21,979 nucleotides of DNA from Coemansia sp. RSA 1804 (GCA_027578815.1 JANBTH010000295.1:1-21979); one strand, 5' to 3'. Counted from the first letter of the stretch, positions 7,165 through 15,437 are shown. Translations and numbers: made by a program. Notes: generated by a model not told the origin, from the sequence alone.

Positions 7165-7365
7165 ATGAAGATTGCCTTGGTCTCTTCTATTCTTCTCATT
7201 GCTTCAGCCAGCGCCATTGCGGTTACAGAAGTTAACATGCAGCCAGACCTTTTGCCCAAGACTGAGGCTAAGGCGCGAATGGCAATGATGCCAATACAAT
7301 TATGTAGAGCCTATTGCCACCCGAGGCCAGATTTTGACAAATGCATGCGTTACTGTTTGAAGTAG
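7165..7365 (+). CDS. Small secreted four-Cys peptide precursor, copy 6 (divergent)
   Basis: 66 aa. The signal peptide is well kept and ends in ASA (17). The pro-region has lost most of the ladder: of 13 dipeptides before the core only six end in Ala or Pro (IA, QP, LP, EA, KA, MP), although those six keep the same phase as the siblings. The RPYGW segment is replaced by a Met-rich stretch. The cysteine frame C-x3-C-x8-C-x3-C is intact, with Phe-x-x-Cys instead of Tyr and CMRYCLK at the end, and the core is the most basic of the family (about +3). It is either a functionally diverged copy or one no longer trimmed like the others. It converges with the S9 peptidase gene, 196 nt between stops. 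Confidence 0.78.
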   Translation: MKIALVSSILLIASASAIAVTEVNMQPDLLPKTEAKARMAMMPIQLCRAYCHPRPDFDKCMRYCLK

Positions 7366-7561
7366 TGACAATGGACGAATAATATCTTTGTCCAGCGCAT
7401 TAATTCTTAATGACCTTTGGTAGTGCTCTTTACATGCGACAGATGAGCACATAGCACAGTCTTATATTATTGTTTTTCAGATAGTATTTTGTAGAAAGGA
7501 TTTTAAACGCAGTGTTCCATTCTTTAAAACACAGAAAATGCAACACAGGTAAAAGTTCAGA

Positions 7562-9853
7562 CTATAGGCCCGAATCGCCGCCATGCTGGATGGTAAACTT
7601 GGTTGGGTCTATGCTTTTGTTAGAAGCCACAGCATCCTTACCACCATCCGCGGTCCACTTCTTAATCCACTCCAAGACCTCCTGATGCCAGCGAAGCGAA
7701 TTGGCGGGCTTGAGGACCCAGTGGTTTTCGTCAGGGAAGTACAGAAGCCTGGCGGGGACGTTCTGGCGTCTAAGCGCAGTAAATGTGCTCAGACCCTCGG
7801 AAACAACCAGCCGATAGTCCTTCTCGCTATGGATGACAAGCGTTGGGGTCTTCCAGTTATTGACAAACCGCTCAGGAGACCATTTCTCGTAGTTCTTGCG
7901 CGCCTTGGAGTCAAACGGCGTGCCTTCAAACTCAGTCTCGGGGAAGTACAGCTCCTCCGTACTGTAGTAGGTGGAGATGGTTGAGAACATGCCGTCGTGG
8001 TTGACAAGCGCCTTGAACACATCGGTGTGGCCGTTGATCCAGTTGATCATGTATCCGCCGTAGCTTGCGCCAAGCGCGGCCATGCGGTTGGGATCGATGT
8101 ACGGGTGCTCCACGAGGAGCTGCTCCAGCGACAGCATCAGGCTGTCGTACGGCTTCCCGCCCCACTGGTTGCGAATAGCATCGGTGAAGGCTTGCCCGTA
8201 GCCCGTCGAGCCCTGGAAGTCAAGCGCAACCGTGACAAACCCGGCGGCTGCAAGCACATTGAGGTTCCAGCGCGTGCTCCACGCGTCCAGAAAGCTCGAC
8301 TGCGGCCCGCCGTGGATGACAAAGGCAAGCGGGTACTTGCCGGACGCGTCGTATTGCGGAGGACGGAGCAGGAAGCCGTGGATGGTAGCGTTGTCAGCAC
8401 CGACAAACTCGACATCCTCAGGAACGCTCAGCGTAATCTCCTTGCCCAGCGTGGGGTTTGCGTTAGTCACTCTTGCTAGGTCGGCACCATCGGTTGTAAT
8501 GGTGTACAGGTCGTTGGGGGAGTCGAGTGCGCTGTAGTTGAGCAGGAACTTGTCGGTGCCCGGAATCTCCGCAAACGACGAGACAGAGTGGTTCGAGACG
8601 ATCGGCGTGACGGTTCCGGACGCAATGTCAACCCTGGCCAGCTTGTTGCGGCCATAGTCGTTGTATGACACAAGAAGGGTGTCGGCATCGGCCCACCCGA
8701 CCTGTGAAGGCGAGCGGTCCCAGTCAGCAGCAACGTTGGTAGTAGTTTTCCCGGCAACGTCGTAGATCTTGATCTGGTTCCTATCAGCCTCGTATGTAGG
8801 AGATGCCATCTGAACATAGGCAATCCGCTTGCCATCGTGGCTGAACGAGGGACTGGCGCTGGCACCACCATCGCCGGCATTGATTGGCGTGGCAGCAGAG
8901 CCATCGACGTCGGCCAAGTAAACAAAGCTGGTGGTCTTCCACGCGTAGTTTCTGCCAGGTTTCTTGGCAACAAACGCAACCTGGAGTCCGCTTGGAGAGA
9001 AAACAAAGGAGTCGGAGGCCTCCAGCCGCCCGCCGTTGGCATCGGTGTCCTTGATAATGTTCCTCGGCTGGTCCTTGGGCTTGAACGACCCGTCGCTGGT
9101 AGACACAAGCCTGAGTGTATGGATCTGCGGGAGTTTTGGCGATGCGAATGTGTCCCAGTGACGCACCCACAAGTCGTCGTACACGCGGGCGGTGTCGGCG
9201 CGCTCCTGCTCCTGGCGGTCAATCTCAGCGGTGTCCTTTAGTGTTGAGGCTCCACCGTATACGTCGGCAGTGAAGGCAAACACGCCCGACTCTGCGCTGT
9301 ACTGTGCGCTTGAGATTGGCACAGGAAGGGAAGCCAAAGTGTGCGGCTTTGACCAGTGGCCCTTGTGCTCTGTGACTACATAGAGCGTTGACCCATCGGA
9401 GGCTGCATCGGGAGCAACGAATGCCAGTACACTGTCGCTTAGCCATATTGGCTGCGAGGGCTTGGGCTTTCTCTTCAGCGCCTCTGGCTGTGGTTCTTTT
9501 TCTGGTTCTATTTCTGCGTGGCTATCGCTGTCCTCTGCGGCCGAGGAGCCCTTTGGTGGGTTAGGGCGGGCGTCGGCAGAATGCTTGACAACTTCGACAG
9601 GACTGCCGGCGTGGTCGTGGTCGTGGTGATGGCCGCCGAGCGGCTGCACAAGGAGCCTGGTTGTCTGGCGCTTGGATGCAATGGAGTAGTGCGACTGGAT
9701 GTACGCAACGGCGGATGCGCCAGGCGAGACAGCGGATGCGCCAACGCGGTTTGTCTGCACCAGATCCTCCGGCATGAACGATCGTGCGGCTGCACCAAGG
9801 ACTGAGACGGTCATTGGCAGCGTTCGCAGAATGCGAGTTATAGATAGAGGCAT
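7562..9853 (-). CDS. Dipeptidyl-peptidase 5-like serine peptidase (S9 family)
   Basis: This 763-aa prolyl-oligopeptidase-fold enzyme is expected to remove dipeptides from peptide N-termini. The N-terminal half (about 30-480) is a beta-propeller with blade motifs such as VFSPSG, SFSHDGKRIAYVQM and DWDRSPSQVGWADADTLLVS. The C-terminal half is the alpha/beta-hydrolase with HGGP (514-517), nucleophile Ser597 in GASYGGYMINW, Asp679 in HSEKDYR and His711 in DENHW, so the triad is complete. VRHWDTF near 230 and the WSTRWN, TGYGQAF and FPDENHW segments resemble fungal secreted DPP5 more than acylaminoacyl-peptidase. A moderate hydrophobic start (10-23) could be a signal peptide. Residues 73-131 are an unusual His/Asp then Lys/Pro/Glu-rich insertion. 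Known fungal DPP5 enzymes prefer x-Ala and a few other dipeptides rather than x-Pro. It lies directly downstream of the peptide array. Confidence 0.9.
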   Translation of the reverse strand: MPLSITRILRTLPMTVSVLGAAARSFMPEDLVQTNRVGASAVSPGASAVAYIQSHYSIASKRQTTRLLVQPLGGHHHDHDHAGSPVEVVKHSADARPNPPKGSSAAEDSDSHAEIEPEKEPQPEALKRKPKPSQPIWLSDSVLAFVAPDAASDGSTLYVVTEHKGHWSKPHTLASLPVPISSAQYSAESGVFAFTADVYGGASTLKDTAEIDRQEQERADTARVYDDLWVRHWDTFASPKLPQIHTLRLVSTSDGSFKPKDQPRNIIKDTDANGGRLEASDSFVFSPSGLQVAFVAKKPGRNYAWKTTSFVYLADVDGSAATPINAGDGGASASPSFSHDGKRIAYVQMASPTYEADRNQIKIYDVAGKTTTNVAADWDRSPSQVGWADADTLLVSYNDYGRNKLARVDIASGTVTPIVSNHSVSSFAEIPGTDKFLLNYSALDSPNDLYTITTDGADLARVTNANPTLGKEITLSVPEDVEFVGADNATIHGFLLRPPQYDASGKYPLAFVIHGGPQSSFLDAWSTRWNLNVLAAAGFVTVALDFQGSTGYGQAFTDAIRNQWGGKPYDSLMLSLEQLLVEHPYIDPNRMAALGASYGGYMINWINGHTDVFKALVNHDGMFSTISTYYSTEELYFPETEFEGTPFDSKARKNYEKWSPERFVNNWKTPTLVIHSEKDYRLVVSEGLSTFTALRRQNVPARLLYFPDENHWVLKPANSLRWHQEVLEWIKKWTADGGKDAVASNKSIDPTKFTIQHGGDSGL

Positions 9854-10693
9854 GTTAAAAGGAAAAAGAAGGGTGAAGTAGTGGTGGGTTTATTGTGTGT
9901 AGAGTAAATAATGAAAACAATGAGGAAAAAATAATATGACAACAGAAAGAGAAGCCACGCAACAAGCCATTCATGCCCAGATCCTAAACTCGATTTCCTC
10001 CCCCGCTTGCTGATCAGAGTGCGTAAATGCTAGATCTCGATTTCCAGAGCATGGGAATGCGGGAAGAAAAGTCCCGATACTTTCTGTGTTTCTTGCATGA
10101 TAAACAGCAGCAATGCATCACGAGGTCATGGGAACAGAGAATAGGCGGCGACGGAGGCGGCTTGGCTTGTGATTATAACATAGCCGACGAACGGGAAATT
10201 AAAAACAAGGTGGAGAGTTGTTAAAGAGGTCGATTATGCAGCATGTGTCAAGCGAATGTAACATGGCCGTGGTCGTGGGTTTGGGTTTGGGATCCAGAAG
10301 ACTCGAGCAGAGCAGATGGGAAAAAAGGATGTCAGAACTGTGTTTGGCCCAGTCGACAAAAGTAATAAATCTATCTATTCATAGAAAAATGATTCAGCAG
10401 AAGAGGGCATGGGAACGAAGGCAACGACAACTGTCTTTGACAATACTGCTCCAGACAATAACGAATGAATGAGCAGTTGAGGCGTTGTTAAAAAGACGAT
10501 AAAAGGCTTGGGTGCATGGTCCAGGTTGTTGCCGTCTTATTGCTTCACGCATCCGCAAACACTGGAAAACCCCTCCTCCTTTCCTCATCGCTTTCTAATA
10601 TAAGCTTTATTTCTTCTTCTGCCTTTTTCTCGCTCTATTATTTTTGAAGACACGCGAGCACTCCACCAAAAACACGCATCCGCTGTAGCCACG
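9854..10693. promoter_or_regulatory. Divergent promoter between S9 peptidase and aldehyde dehydrogenase
   Basis: This is 840 bp without a convincing gene; the short open frames have no recognisable features. Near the aldehyde dehydrogenase a TATAAG at 10599-10604 lies about 90 nt before the ATG and is followed by a pyrimidine-rich stretch (TTTATTTCTTCTTCTGCC...), a common fungal start-region arrangement. No clear TATA box is seen for the peptidase on the minus strand. Confidence 0.45.
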
Positions 10694-12322
10694 ATGAGCA
10701 AGGAGCACACAACAGTGACTGACAGCGCGCTGGACGACTGCGATCTGGCGTACACGCCGGTAAAGTTGATCGGCGGAATAGTGGATGAGCTGCGGACAAG
10801 CTTTGACGGCGGCACACTGCGCGAGGTGAGCGAACGCAAGCGACATCTGCAGGCGCTCCTCAAGGGCCTGCGCGCGGAAGAGAAACGACTCCTGGCGGCA
10901 GTGCGCAACGATCTGAACAAGTCGGAGGACGAGACGTACATGTACGAGCTGAGTCCGGTGTTGTTTGAGATTGGGCTGTTTCTGGACAAGCTGGACAAGT
11001 GGGCGCGGCCTGAAGGCGTGAATATCGCGGGCGAGCAGCCGGCGTTTATGCTGAGCAAGGCGCAGATCCGGCGGGAGCCGCTGGGGACGGTGCTTGTCAT
11101 CGGCGCGTGGAACTACCCGATCCGTCTGGCGCTGCTGCCGCTGGTGGGCGCCATTGCAGCCGGCAACACGGTGGTTCTGAAACCGTCGGAGGGCGCACCG
11201 CACGCGGCGGCGGCAGTGGAGCGGCTGCTGACGGAGTATGTGGATGCGCGGGTGGTGCGCGTGGTGCAGGGCGCGGTGGAAGAGGCGACGGAGCTGCTGC
11301 AGCACCGATTCGACCACTTCTTCTACACGGGCAACGGTACCGTTGGGCGCGTGGTGGCGCGTGCGGCGGCCGAGCATCTGGCGGGCGTGACGCTGGAGCT
11401 GGGCGGAAAGAGCCCGGCCATAGTCCACGCCGACGTGGCGGATCTGGAACCGACGGCGTTCCGCATCATGTGGGCCAAGCTGACCAACGCCGGCCAGACA
11501 TGCGTGGGCGTCGACTACCTGCTGGTGCATCGCTCGGTCAAGGACAGGCTGATTCCGCTGCTTGCGGATGCTGCGCGCGGCATGTTTGGCGCCGCACCGC
11601 AAAAGTCCGCCGACTACGGCCGTATAATCAACGCCCGCCACTGGACGCGGCTGGACGACATGCTGCGCGCATCCGAGGGCACGCCGGTTGCTGTTGTTGA
11701 CGATGTTGCCGACGAGGCCGACCGCTACATTCCGCCTACCATTGTCGACGGCGTGCGCGGCGACGATTCTCTGATGCGTGCCGAGATCTTTGGACCCATT
11801 CTGCCTATCGTCACATACGACACGCTGGACGAGGCCATTGCCTTTGTCAACGAGCGCGACCATCCGCTGGCGCTGTATGTCTTCGCCTCCGCCGCCTCCG
11901 CCGAGCGCGTCATCTCGCGCACACGCTCCGGCAGCGCCTCCGTCAACGACACTATGTTTTTCATGGGCTCGCATGCCACGCCCTTCGGCGGCGTCGGCCC
12001 CTCCGGCGTTGGCTCATACACCGGAAAGGCCTCGCTCGACACCTTCTCCCACCACCGCCACGTGCTGAAGCGCCCAATGTGGTTCCCGTCGCCCGGCCTT
12101 GACTCCATGCGCGCCGCGCCCTTCTCTGGCCGCGAAAACTCCTGGAAGGCGCGTCTCTGTTGTGCCCTGTCGTGTCCCACCGCGCGCCCACTGCGCCAGA
12201 CGCTGCTGGCCAAGCTGGCCACCTTCATTCCCTTCTGGCGGCTGCTGCTTGCCACGCCCTCGTTCCTCTGGGCGCTGTTCACTGCGCAGCCCACCATCCG
12301 CCGCCCCACCGACTCCAAGTGA
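10694..12322 (+). CDS. Class 3-type (fatty) aldehyde dehydrogenase with C-terminal membrane tail
   Basis: This NAD(P)-dependent enzyme oxidises aldehydes to carboxylic acids. Its architecture resembles the ALDH3 group, which includes ER or mitochondrial fatty aldehyde dehydrogenases. In the 542 aa: GAWNYP (137-142, Asn140 helps stabilise the intermediate), KPSE (163-166), FFYTGNGTVG (209-218) at the cofactor fold, LELGGKSP (234-241) with general base Glu235, GQTCVGVDYLL (267-277) with nucleophile Cys270, and EIFGP (364-368), whose Glu contacts the nicotinamide ribose. The SGVGSYTGKASLDTFSHHR segment (437-455) is the ALDH3-type end of the catalytic domain. Residues 465-542 extend beyond it, with a CC pair (489-490) and a hydrophobic segment (about 511-530), suggesting a tail-anchored membrane enzyme. 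Strongly GC-rich at third positions compared with the peptide array. The start is supported by a nearby TATA box. Confidence 0.93.
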   Translation: MSKEHTTVTDSALDDCDLAYTPVKLIGGIVDELRTSFDGGTLREVSERKRHLQALLKGLRAEEKRLLAAVRNDLNKSEDETYMYELSPVLFEIGLFLDKLDKWARPEGVNIAGEQPAFMLSKAQIRREPLGTVLVIGAWNYPIRLALLPLVGAIAAGNTVVLKPSEGAPHAAAAVERLLTEYVDARVVRVVQGAVEEATELLQHRFDHFFYTGNGTVGRVVARAAAEHLAGVTLELGGKSPAIVHADVADLEPTAFRIMWAKLTNAGQTCVGVDYLLVHRSVKDRLIPLLADAARGMFGAAPQKSADYGRIINARHWTRLDDMLRASEGTPVAVVDDVADEADRYIPPTIVDGVRGDDSLMRAEIFGPILPIVTYDTLDEAIAFVNERDHPLALYVFASAASAERVISRTRSGSASVNDTMFFMGSHATPFGGVGPSGVGSYTGKASLDTFSHHRHVLKRPMWFPSPGLDSMRAAPFSGRENSWKARLCCALSCPTARPLRQTLLAKLATFIPFWRLLLATPSFLWALFTAQPTIRRPTDSK

Positions 12323-12361
12323 GCAGTCTCTATATCCCGCTTCTTCTGTTGCTTGTGCTGA

Positions 12362-12367
12362 AATAAA
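12362..12367 (+). terminator. Poly(A) signal, aldehyde dehydrogenase
   Basis: AATAAA lies 40 nt after the stop of the dehydrogenase gene, in the 161-nt gap before the stop of the convergent minus-strand gene. Confidence 0.55.
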
Positions 12368-12483
12368 TTATACAACCTTTACAAAGGAGGGGGGAATGAA
12401 AAATGAACAAAAATGTGGATGCGCAAGGACCTTTGCAGGCGTCCTCTGCTGGCCTCTACCACATGCTAAAATTACGTATCAAT

Positions 12484-14139
12484 TTACAGTCTTTGCACCT
12501 GGATGAACACCAGCTCAAATGTCTTGCGGATATGGCTGGCGTCCGCCACGTCCTTCTGGAGCTGGCGAATGCGCGTGTCCCACCTTTGCGCCTTCTTGCG
12601 CAGCCCAAGCAGGTCTCCGTCCGTCTGCCTCTGCTCGATGCTGTCTCCTCTGTCCAGCGACTCCAGCACATCTATCTGCCGCATCACAACCTCCATCGCT
12701 TGTGCGCTGCTCTCGAGCTGGTCCACCAGATCGTTCTCAATGCCTGTGCTCAGCAGCACCTGGCTGGAGACGTACTTGGAGATACTTGTCGATGCGTACA
12801 TTGCCATCTCCTCCTTGCTGTACTTTACTGTGCTGACATCCAGCATGCCCACCGCCTCCTCCAGATCCGCTGACGAGTAGATGGCGTAGTCGTCGTAGTG
12901 CCTGAGCAGCTGCGCACTGGATGCCTCGTTCGCGTAGCTGGCCACTATCTCTCCTACCAGCGTGTCCATCAGCCCCGTGCGCTCAATCACCGCCGACTGA
13001 TGCACTCCCATCTGCAACACCGTTGAGAGGACATTCCGTGCTGCTGGCACAAAGTCGTCGTATGCGTGGCTGACAATGGTGTTGAAATCCTTGCCCAGCT
13101 TCGCCACGTCGCGGCCGTCGATATAGCACTGCGGGAGCCCCTGAAGCTCCACCTCCACGCGTGCGTTGGTTGCAAACAACAGCTCATCCAGCGCACCGGT
13201 GCACTGTGCTTGCACAGATACGGCCGTCTGCGGATTTCTGACTCTTGGCGTGGGCGATGACGGCTCCGACGATGACGAGATGTTAAGAAATGACGATACT
13301 GGTGATATGAGTGGGAATGGTGACTCTACTGCTGATGTGATCATGTCGTCCATGTGGTTTTTTTGGTCATCTGTTTTCATATTGCTAAGGAGGTGTGACT
13401 TTTTCTGGTTGTTTGTTTGCTTAACCAAATGTGGGGATTTCTTCTCGGTCCACCCGTTTAAAGTCTCGCTTACCGGGCTGTCACTATTATTGCTGCCAAA
13501 GTCATACGGGTCTGCTGCCTCGGTGTCAGCCTGTCTGCGTATCCGCTTGCTCCTTCTCCTGGCTGTCCGACGACTGCTGTGTTGGTGTTGGTGTTGGTGT
13601 TGGTGTTGGTTCTTTTGGTCGGCTATTCTGCTGCGTGACCGCAAGCTGCCAAAAAGCGCCTCTCCGGCCTTTTCCTCCCACTCATCCTGGCTAAACCATG
13701 TTGGATGGGAGGTCGAGGTGGGCGTGGGTGTCTGTGGTGGGATTCGTAGCGGCATGCTTATGCCACCACCCTTACTGCTGACCATGTCTTTGGCCACTGC
13801 TGCTTCTTTGCTCCGCTTTGGAGAGCTGGCGGCCGTTGTCTTTTTGCTGCCTTCTTCGTCATCCGTGTGCGTCAGCCAGTAGTTCATGGGCACCTCCACA
13901 TACCCGGTGCTCACCTGCCGTGGAAACCCATCTAGCTTTGCTTTCTCCATGCTCAGGTGGATTATCTCCAGGTCCCCTGTCCCGTACTGGTCGCTAGGTG
14001 CTATAGTGGACGCCCCATCGCTGCTGCTGCTGCCGTTGCTGCCAGTGCTGCTGCTGCTGTCGTGCTTGCGTCGTTTCAGTCCATTAAAGTACCCTTTGAC
14101 ATGTGTTGATAACTTGTTTATTCTACTATTCGATGCCAT
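12484..14139 (-). CDS. Unrecognised protein with disordered N-terminus and helical C-terminus
   Basis: 551 aa; I do not recognise the family. The first 310 residues are mostly low complexity: Ser/Gly-rich (27-45), a (His-Gln) tract at 178-187, then a strongly basic stretch (189-203, RRTARRRSKRIRR) that could be a nuclear localisation signal. A small conserved-looking island (56-92, with VEVPMNYWL) interrupts the disorder. Residues 305-551 look like a helical domain with heptad-like leucines and a probable coiled coil at about 470-535, ending in FELVFIQVQRL at the very C-terminus. No signal peptide or membrane segment. The start at 14139 has no in-frame competitor nearby. It is convergent with the aldehyde dehydrogenase, and transcribed in the same direction as the 1130-aa gene upstream. 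Confidence 0.8.
   Translation of the reverse strand: MASNSRINKLSTHVKGYFNGLKRRKHDSSSSTGSNGSSSSDGASTIAPSDQYGTGDLEIIHLSMEKAKLDGFPRQVSTGYVEVPMNYWLTHTDDEEGSKKTTAASSPKRSKEAAVAKDMVSSKGGGISMPLRIPPQTPTPTSTSHPTWFSQDEWEEKAGEALFGSLRSRSRIADQKNQHQHQHQHQHSSRRTARRRSKRIRRQADTEAADPYDFGSNNSDSPVSETLNGWTEKKSPHLVKQTNNQKKSHLLSNMKTDDQKNHMDDMITSAVESPFPLISPVSSFLNISSSSEPSSPTPRVRNPQTAVSVQAQCTGALDELLFATNARVEVELQGLPQCYIDGRDVAKLGKDFNTIVSHAYDDFVPAARNVLSTVLQMGVHQSAVIERTGLMDTLVGEIVASYANEASSAQLLRHYDDYAIYSSADLEEAVGMLDVSTVKYSKEEMAMYASTSISKYVSSQVLLSTGIENDLVDQLESSAQAMEVVMRQIDVLESLDRGDSIEQRQTDGDLLGLRKKAQRWDTRIRQLQKDVADASHIRKTFELVFIQVQRL
13579..13610. repeat. (GTTGGT)n hexanucleotide repeat in coding sequence
   Basis: About five tandem hexamers of GTTGGT on the plus strand encode the alternating His-Gln tract (residues about 178-187) of the minus-strand 551-aa protein. 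Because the unit is six bases, copy-number change keeps the frame. Confidence 0.85.
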
Positions 14140-15437
14140 ATGTGGAATAGCAGAGGTTTAATAGAGCCAAATTATAAAGTATAACAAATATTAGGTTGGC
14201 TTATTCACCCCACTTTTCTAATATAAAAAGTAGTGTTTATGTGCTGTGAAAATGTTGGATGACAGTATATGCTATGCAAATGATAAAATGGATGGGTATA
14301 TGCCAGAATAGATATAATACTAGTAGTAGTTATTAATCTTTAAATGCTACTGTATGTAGAAAAAAAGAAAAAGGAAGGAAAAAAGAGTAAAATGAGATGA
14401 AGCAAAATGAAAACGAAGAATAGAACTGTTCAAAGGATGGAACTGACAGAATGCCTATGTACGTTATATATGAACAGAATTGTAAAAGAAAAGAAACCCA
14501 ACTACAGCAAATAATGTATGTAGCACTTTTTCTTTATTTTTCTCTTTCTACCACCATAAAAGAACAATGAGCTAGTTAAACGAGAGAAATGACAGAAAAA
14601 GACAATTATCGCGTCTTTACTTTTTCTTTTTTCTTCTTTTTTGTGCGTATAAAGCTAAAAGAGAATAAAATCTGGATAAAAGATGTATTGGTAGTATAAA
14701 GAAATGAACAAAAAACTGTGAAATATTTTTCTTCTTGTTCTTTATTTTCTAGTGTCTCGTGTCCCGGTGAACAAAATATGATTTCTAGCAAGAAAAAGAA
14801 AGAAACGGAAATGCGCGTGCTTGTATTTCTTTTTACGTCAAACTTTTTTATTCTAGCTAGAAAGTTAAAGTGAAAAAGAATTAGAAACGAAAAGGAATAG
14901 TGTCTATTAATAATAGAACGAGCCCCTGGCGCATTTGTAGCTTTATTCCATACTGCAAGAGCCATTGTACGACATGTGAGATATTGCATCTACGTTTTAT
15001 TAGTTCTATTCCGATTCTGTTCATCGTGCTAAACCAGATTGTCTTTCTTCATCTATCTTGTTTCAAATTTCCTTATTGTTGCTATTGCTGGAGAGAACAA
15101 TAGGCGATATAAAGACCCACATATCGGAAAGAAGCTTCCCTAAAAAACTGTCTTCCAGCCTTCTTTCCTCGCTAATAAATCTCCATCCCCATGACACATG
15201 ATGCAAGAAATAAAGAAAAAGAAAAGTCCAACATGTAAAGACACCACCACCGCCGTGATTTTACTCAACTGACTCAAAGCATATCGCACAGCCCGAGATA
15301 TTGCTAATACAGCAACAACGCGCACACACACATGGGCTAATATGACAATAAAAAGCCGATGAATAATAAGATAATAAAAGGCACCTGTTGACTCTCCTTT
15401 GAACAAATAAAAGGGTAAGAAAGTGTGTACAGTTCTA
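14140..15437. other. AT-rich intergenic stretch, nothing further recognised
   Basis: This 1.3-kb region lies between two minus-strand genes. It should hold the promoter of the 551-aa gene and the 3' UTR of the 1130-aa gene. It is dominated by A/T and purine-rich runs. The open frames here are Phe/Lys/Ser-rich and look like by-products of that composition. I see no tRNA, repeat element or convincing TATA or poly(A) signal that I would commit to. Confidence 0.5.

Larger units (their letters stand above)
3155..7165 (+). repeat. Tandem array of about 750-bp gene units
   Basis: The ATGs of the six peptide genes are at 3451, 4219, 4963, 5711, 6576 and 7165, giving steps of 768, 744, 748, 865 and 589 bp. 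The repeated unit contains more than the coding part. In order it has an AGAACCCTATCACTG-like stretch (clear at 3919, 5388 and 6238), block A (GTAATAATCAAT...TTTACACGTTGTT; 3942-3981, 4661-4700, 5411-5450, 6265-6303), block B (ATCTGTGTGTTAAAAATATA), a TATA box, a start-region block, a leader, the coding sequence, a GTTTAATATATT 3' block and, in three copies, CATAAATAAAG. Copies have diverged too far to be very recent. The spaces between genes (about 400-670 bp) hold only these shared blocks and AT-rich DNA; no further gene is visible there. Confidence 0.8.

Noticed and set aside
3451..7365. Array as mating-pheromone precursors
   Set aside because: The dipeptide ladder recalls alpha-factor precursors, but each precursor has a single four-Cys core, no repeated short peptide, no Kex2 site before the core and no CAAX end.
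3451..7365. Array as precursors of cyclic ribosomal peptides of the ustiloxin type
   Set aside because: There are no repeated cores separated by dibasic sites, and no UstY-like (DUF3328) or tailoring genes in the window.
8476..9222. Long frames on both strands across the S9 peptidase and aldehyde dehydrogenase genes (including 10607-11974 minus)
   Set aside because: They overlap genes with full catalytic motifs and are Arg/Ser/Pro/Ala-rich or His/Gln/Arg-rich, as expected for other frames of GC-rich coding DNA.
14606..14989. 127-codon minus-strand frame in the AT-rich gap
   Set aside because: Phe/Lys/Ser-rich low-complexity translation of poly-purine/pyrimidine DNA, with no domain or promoter support.
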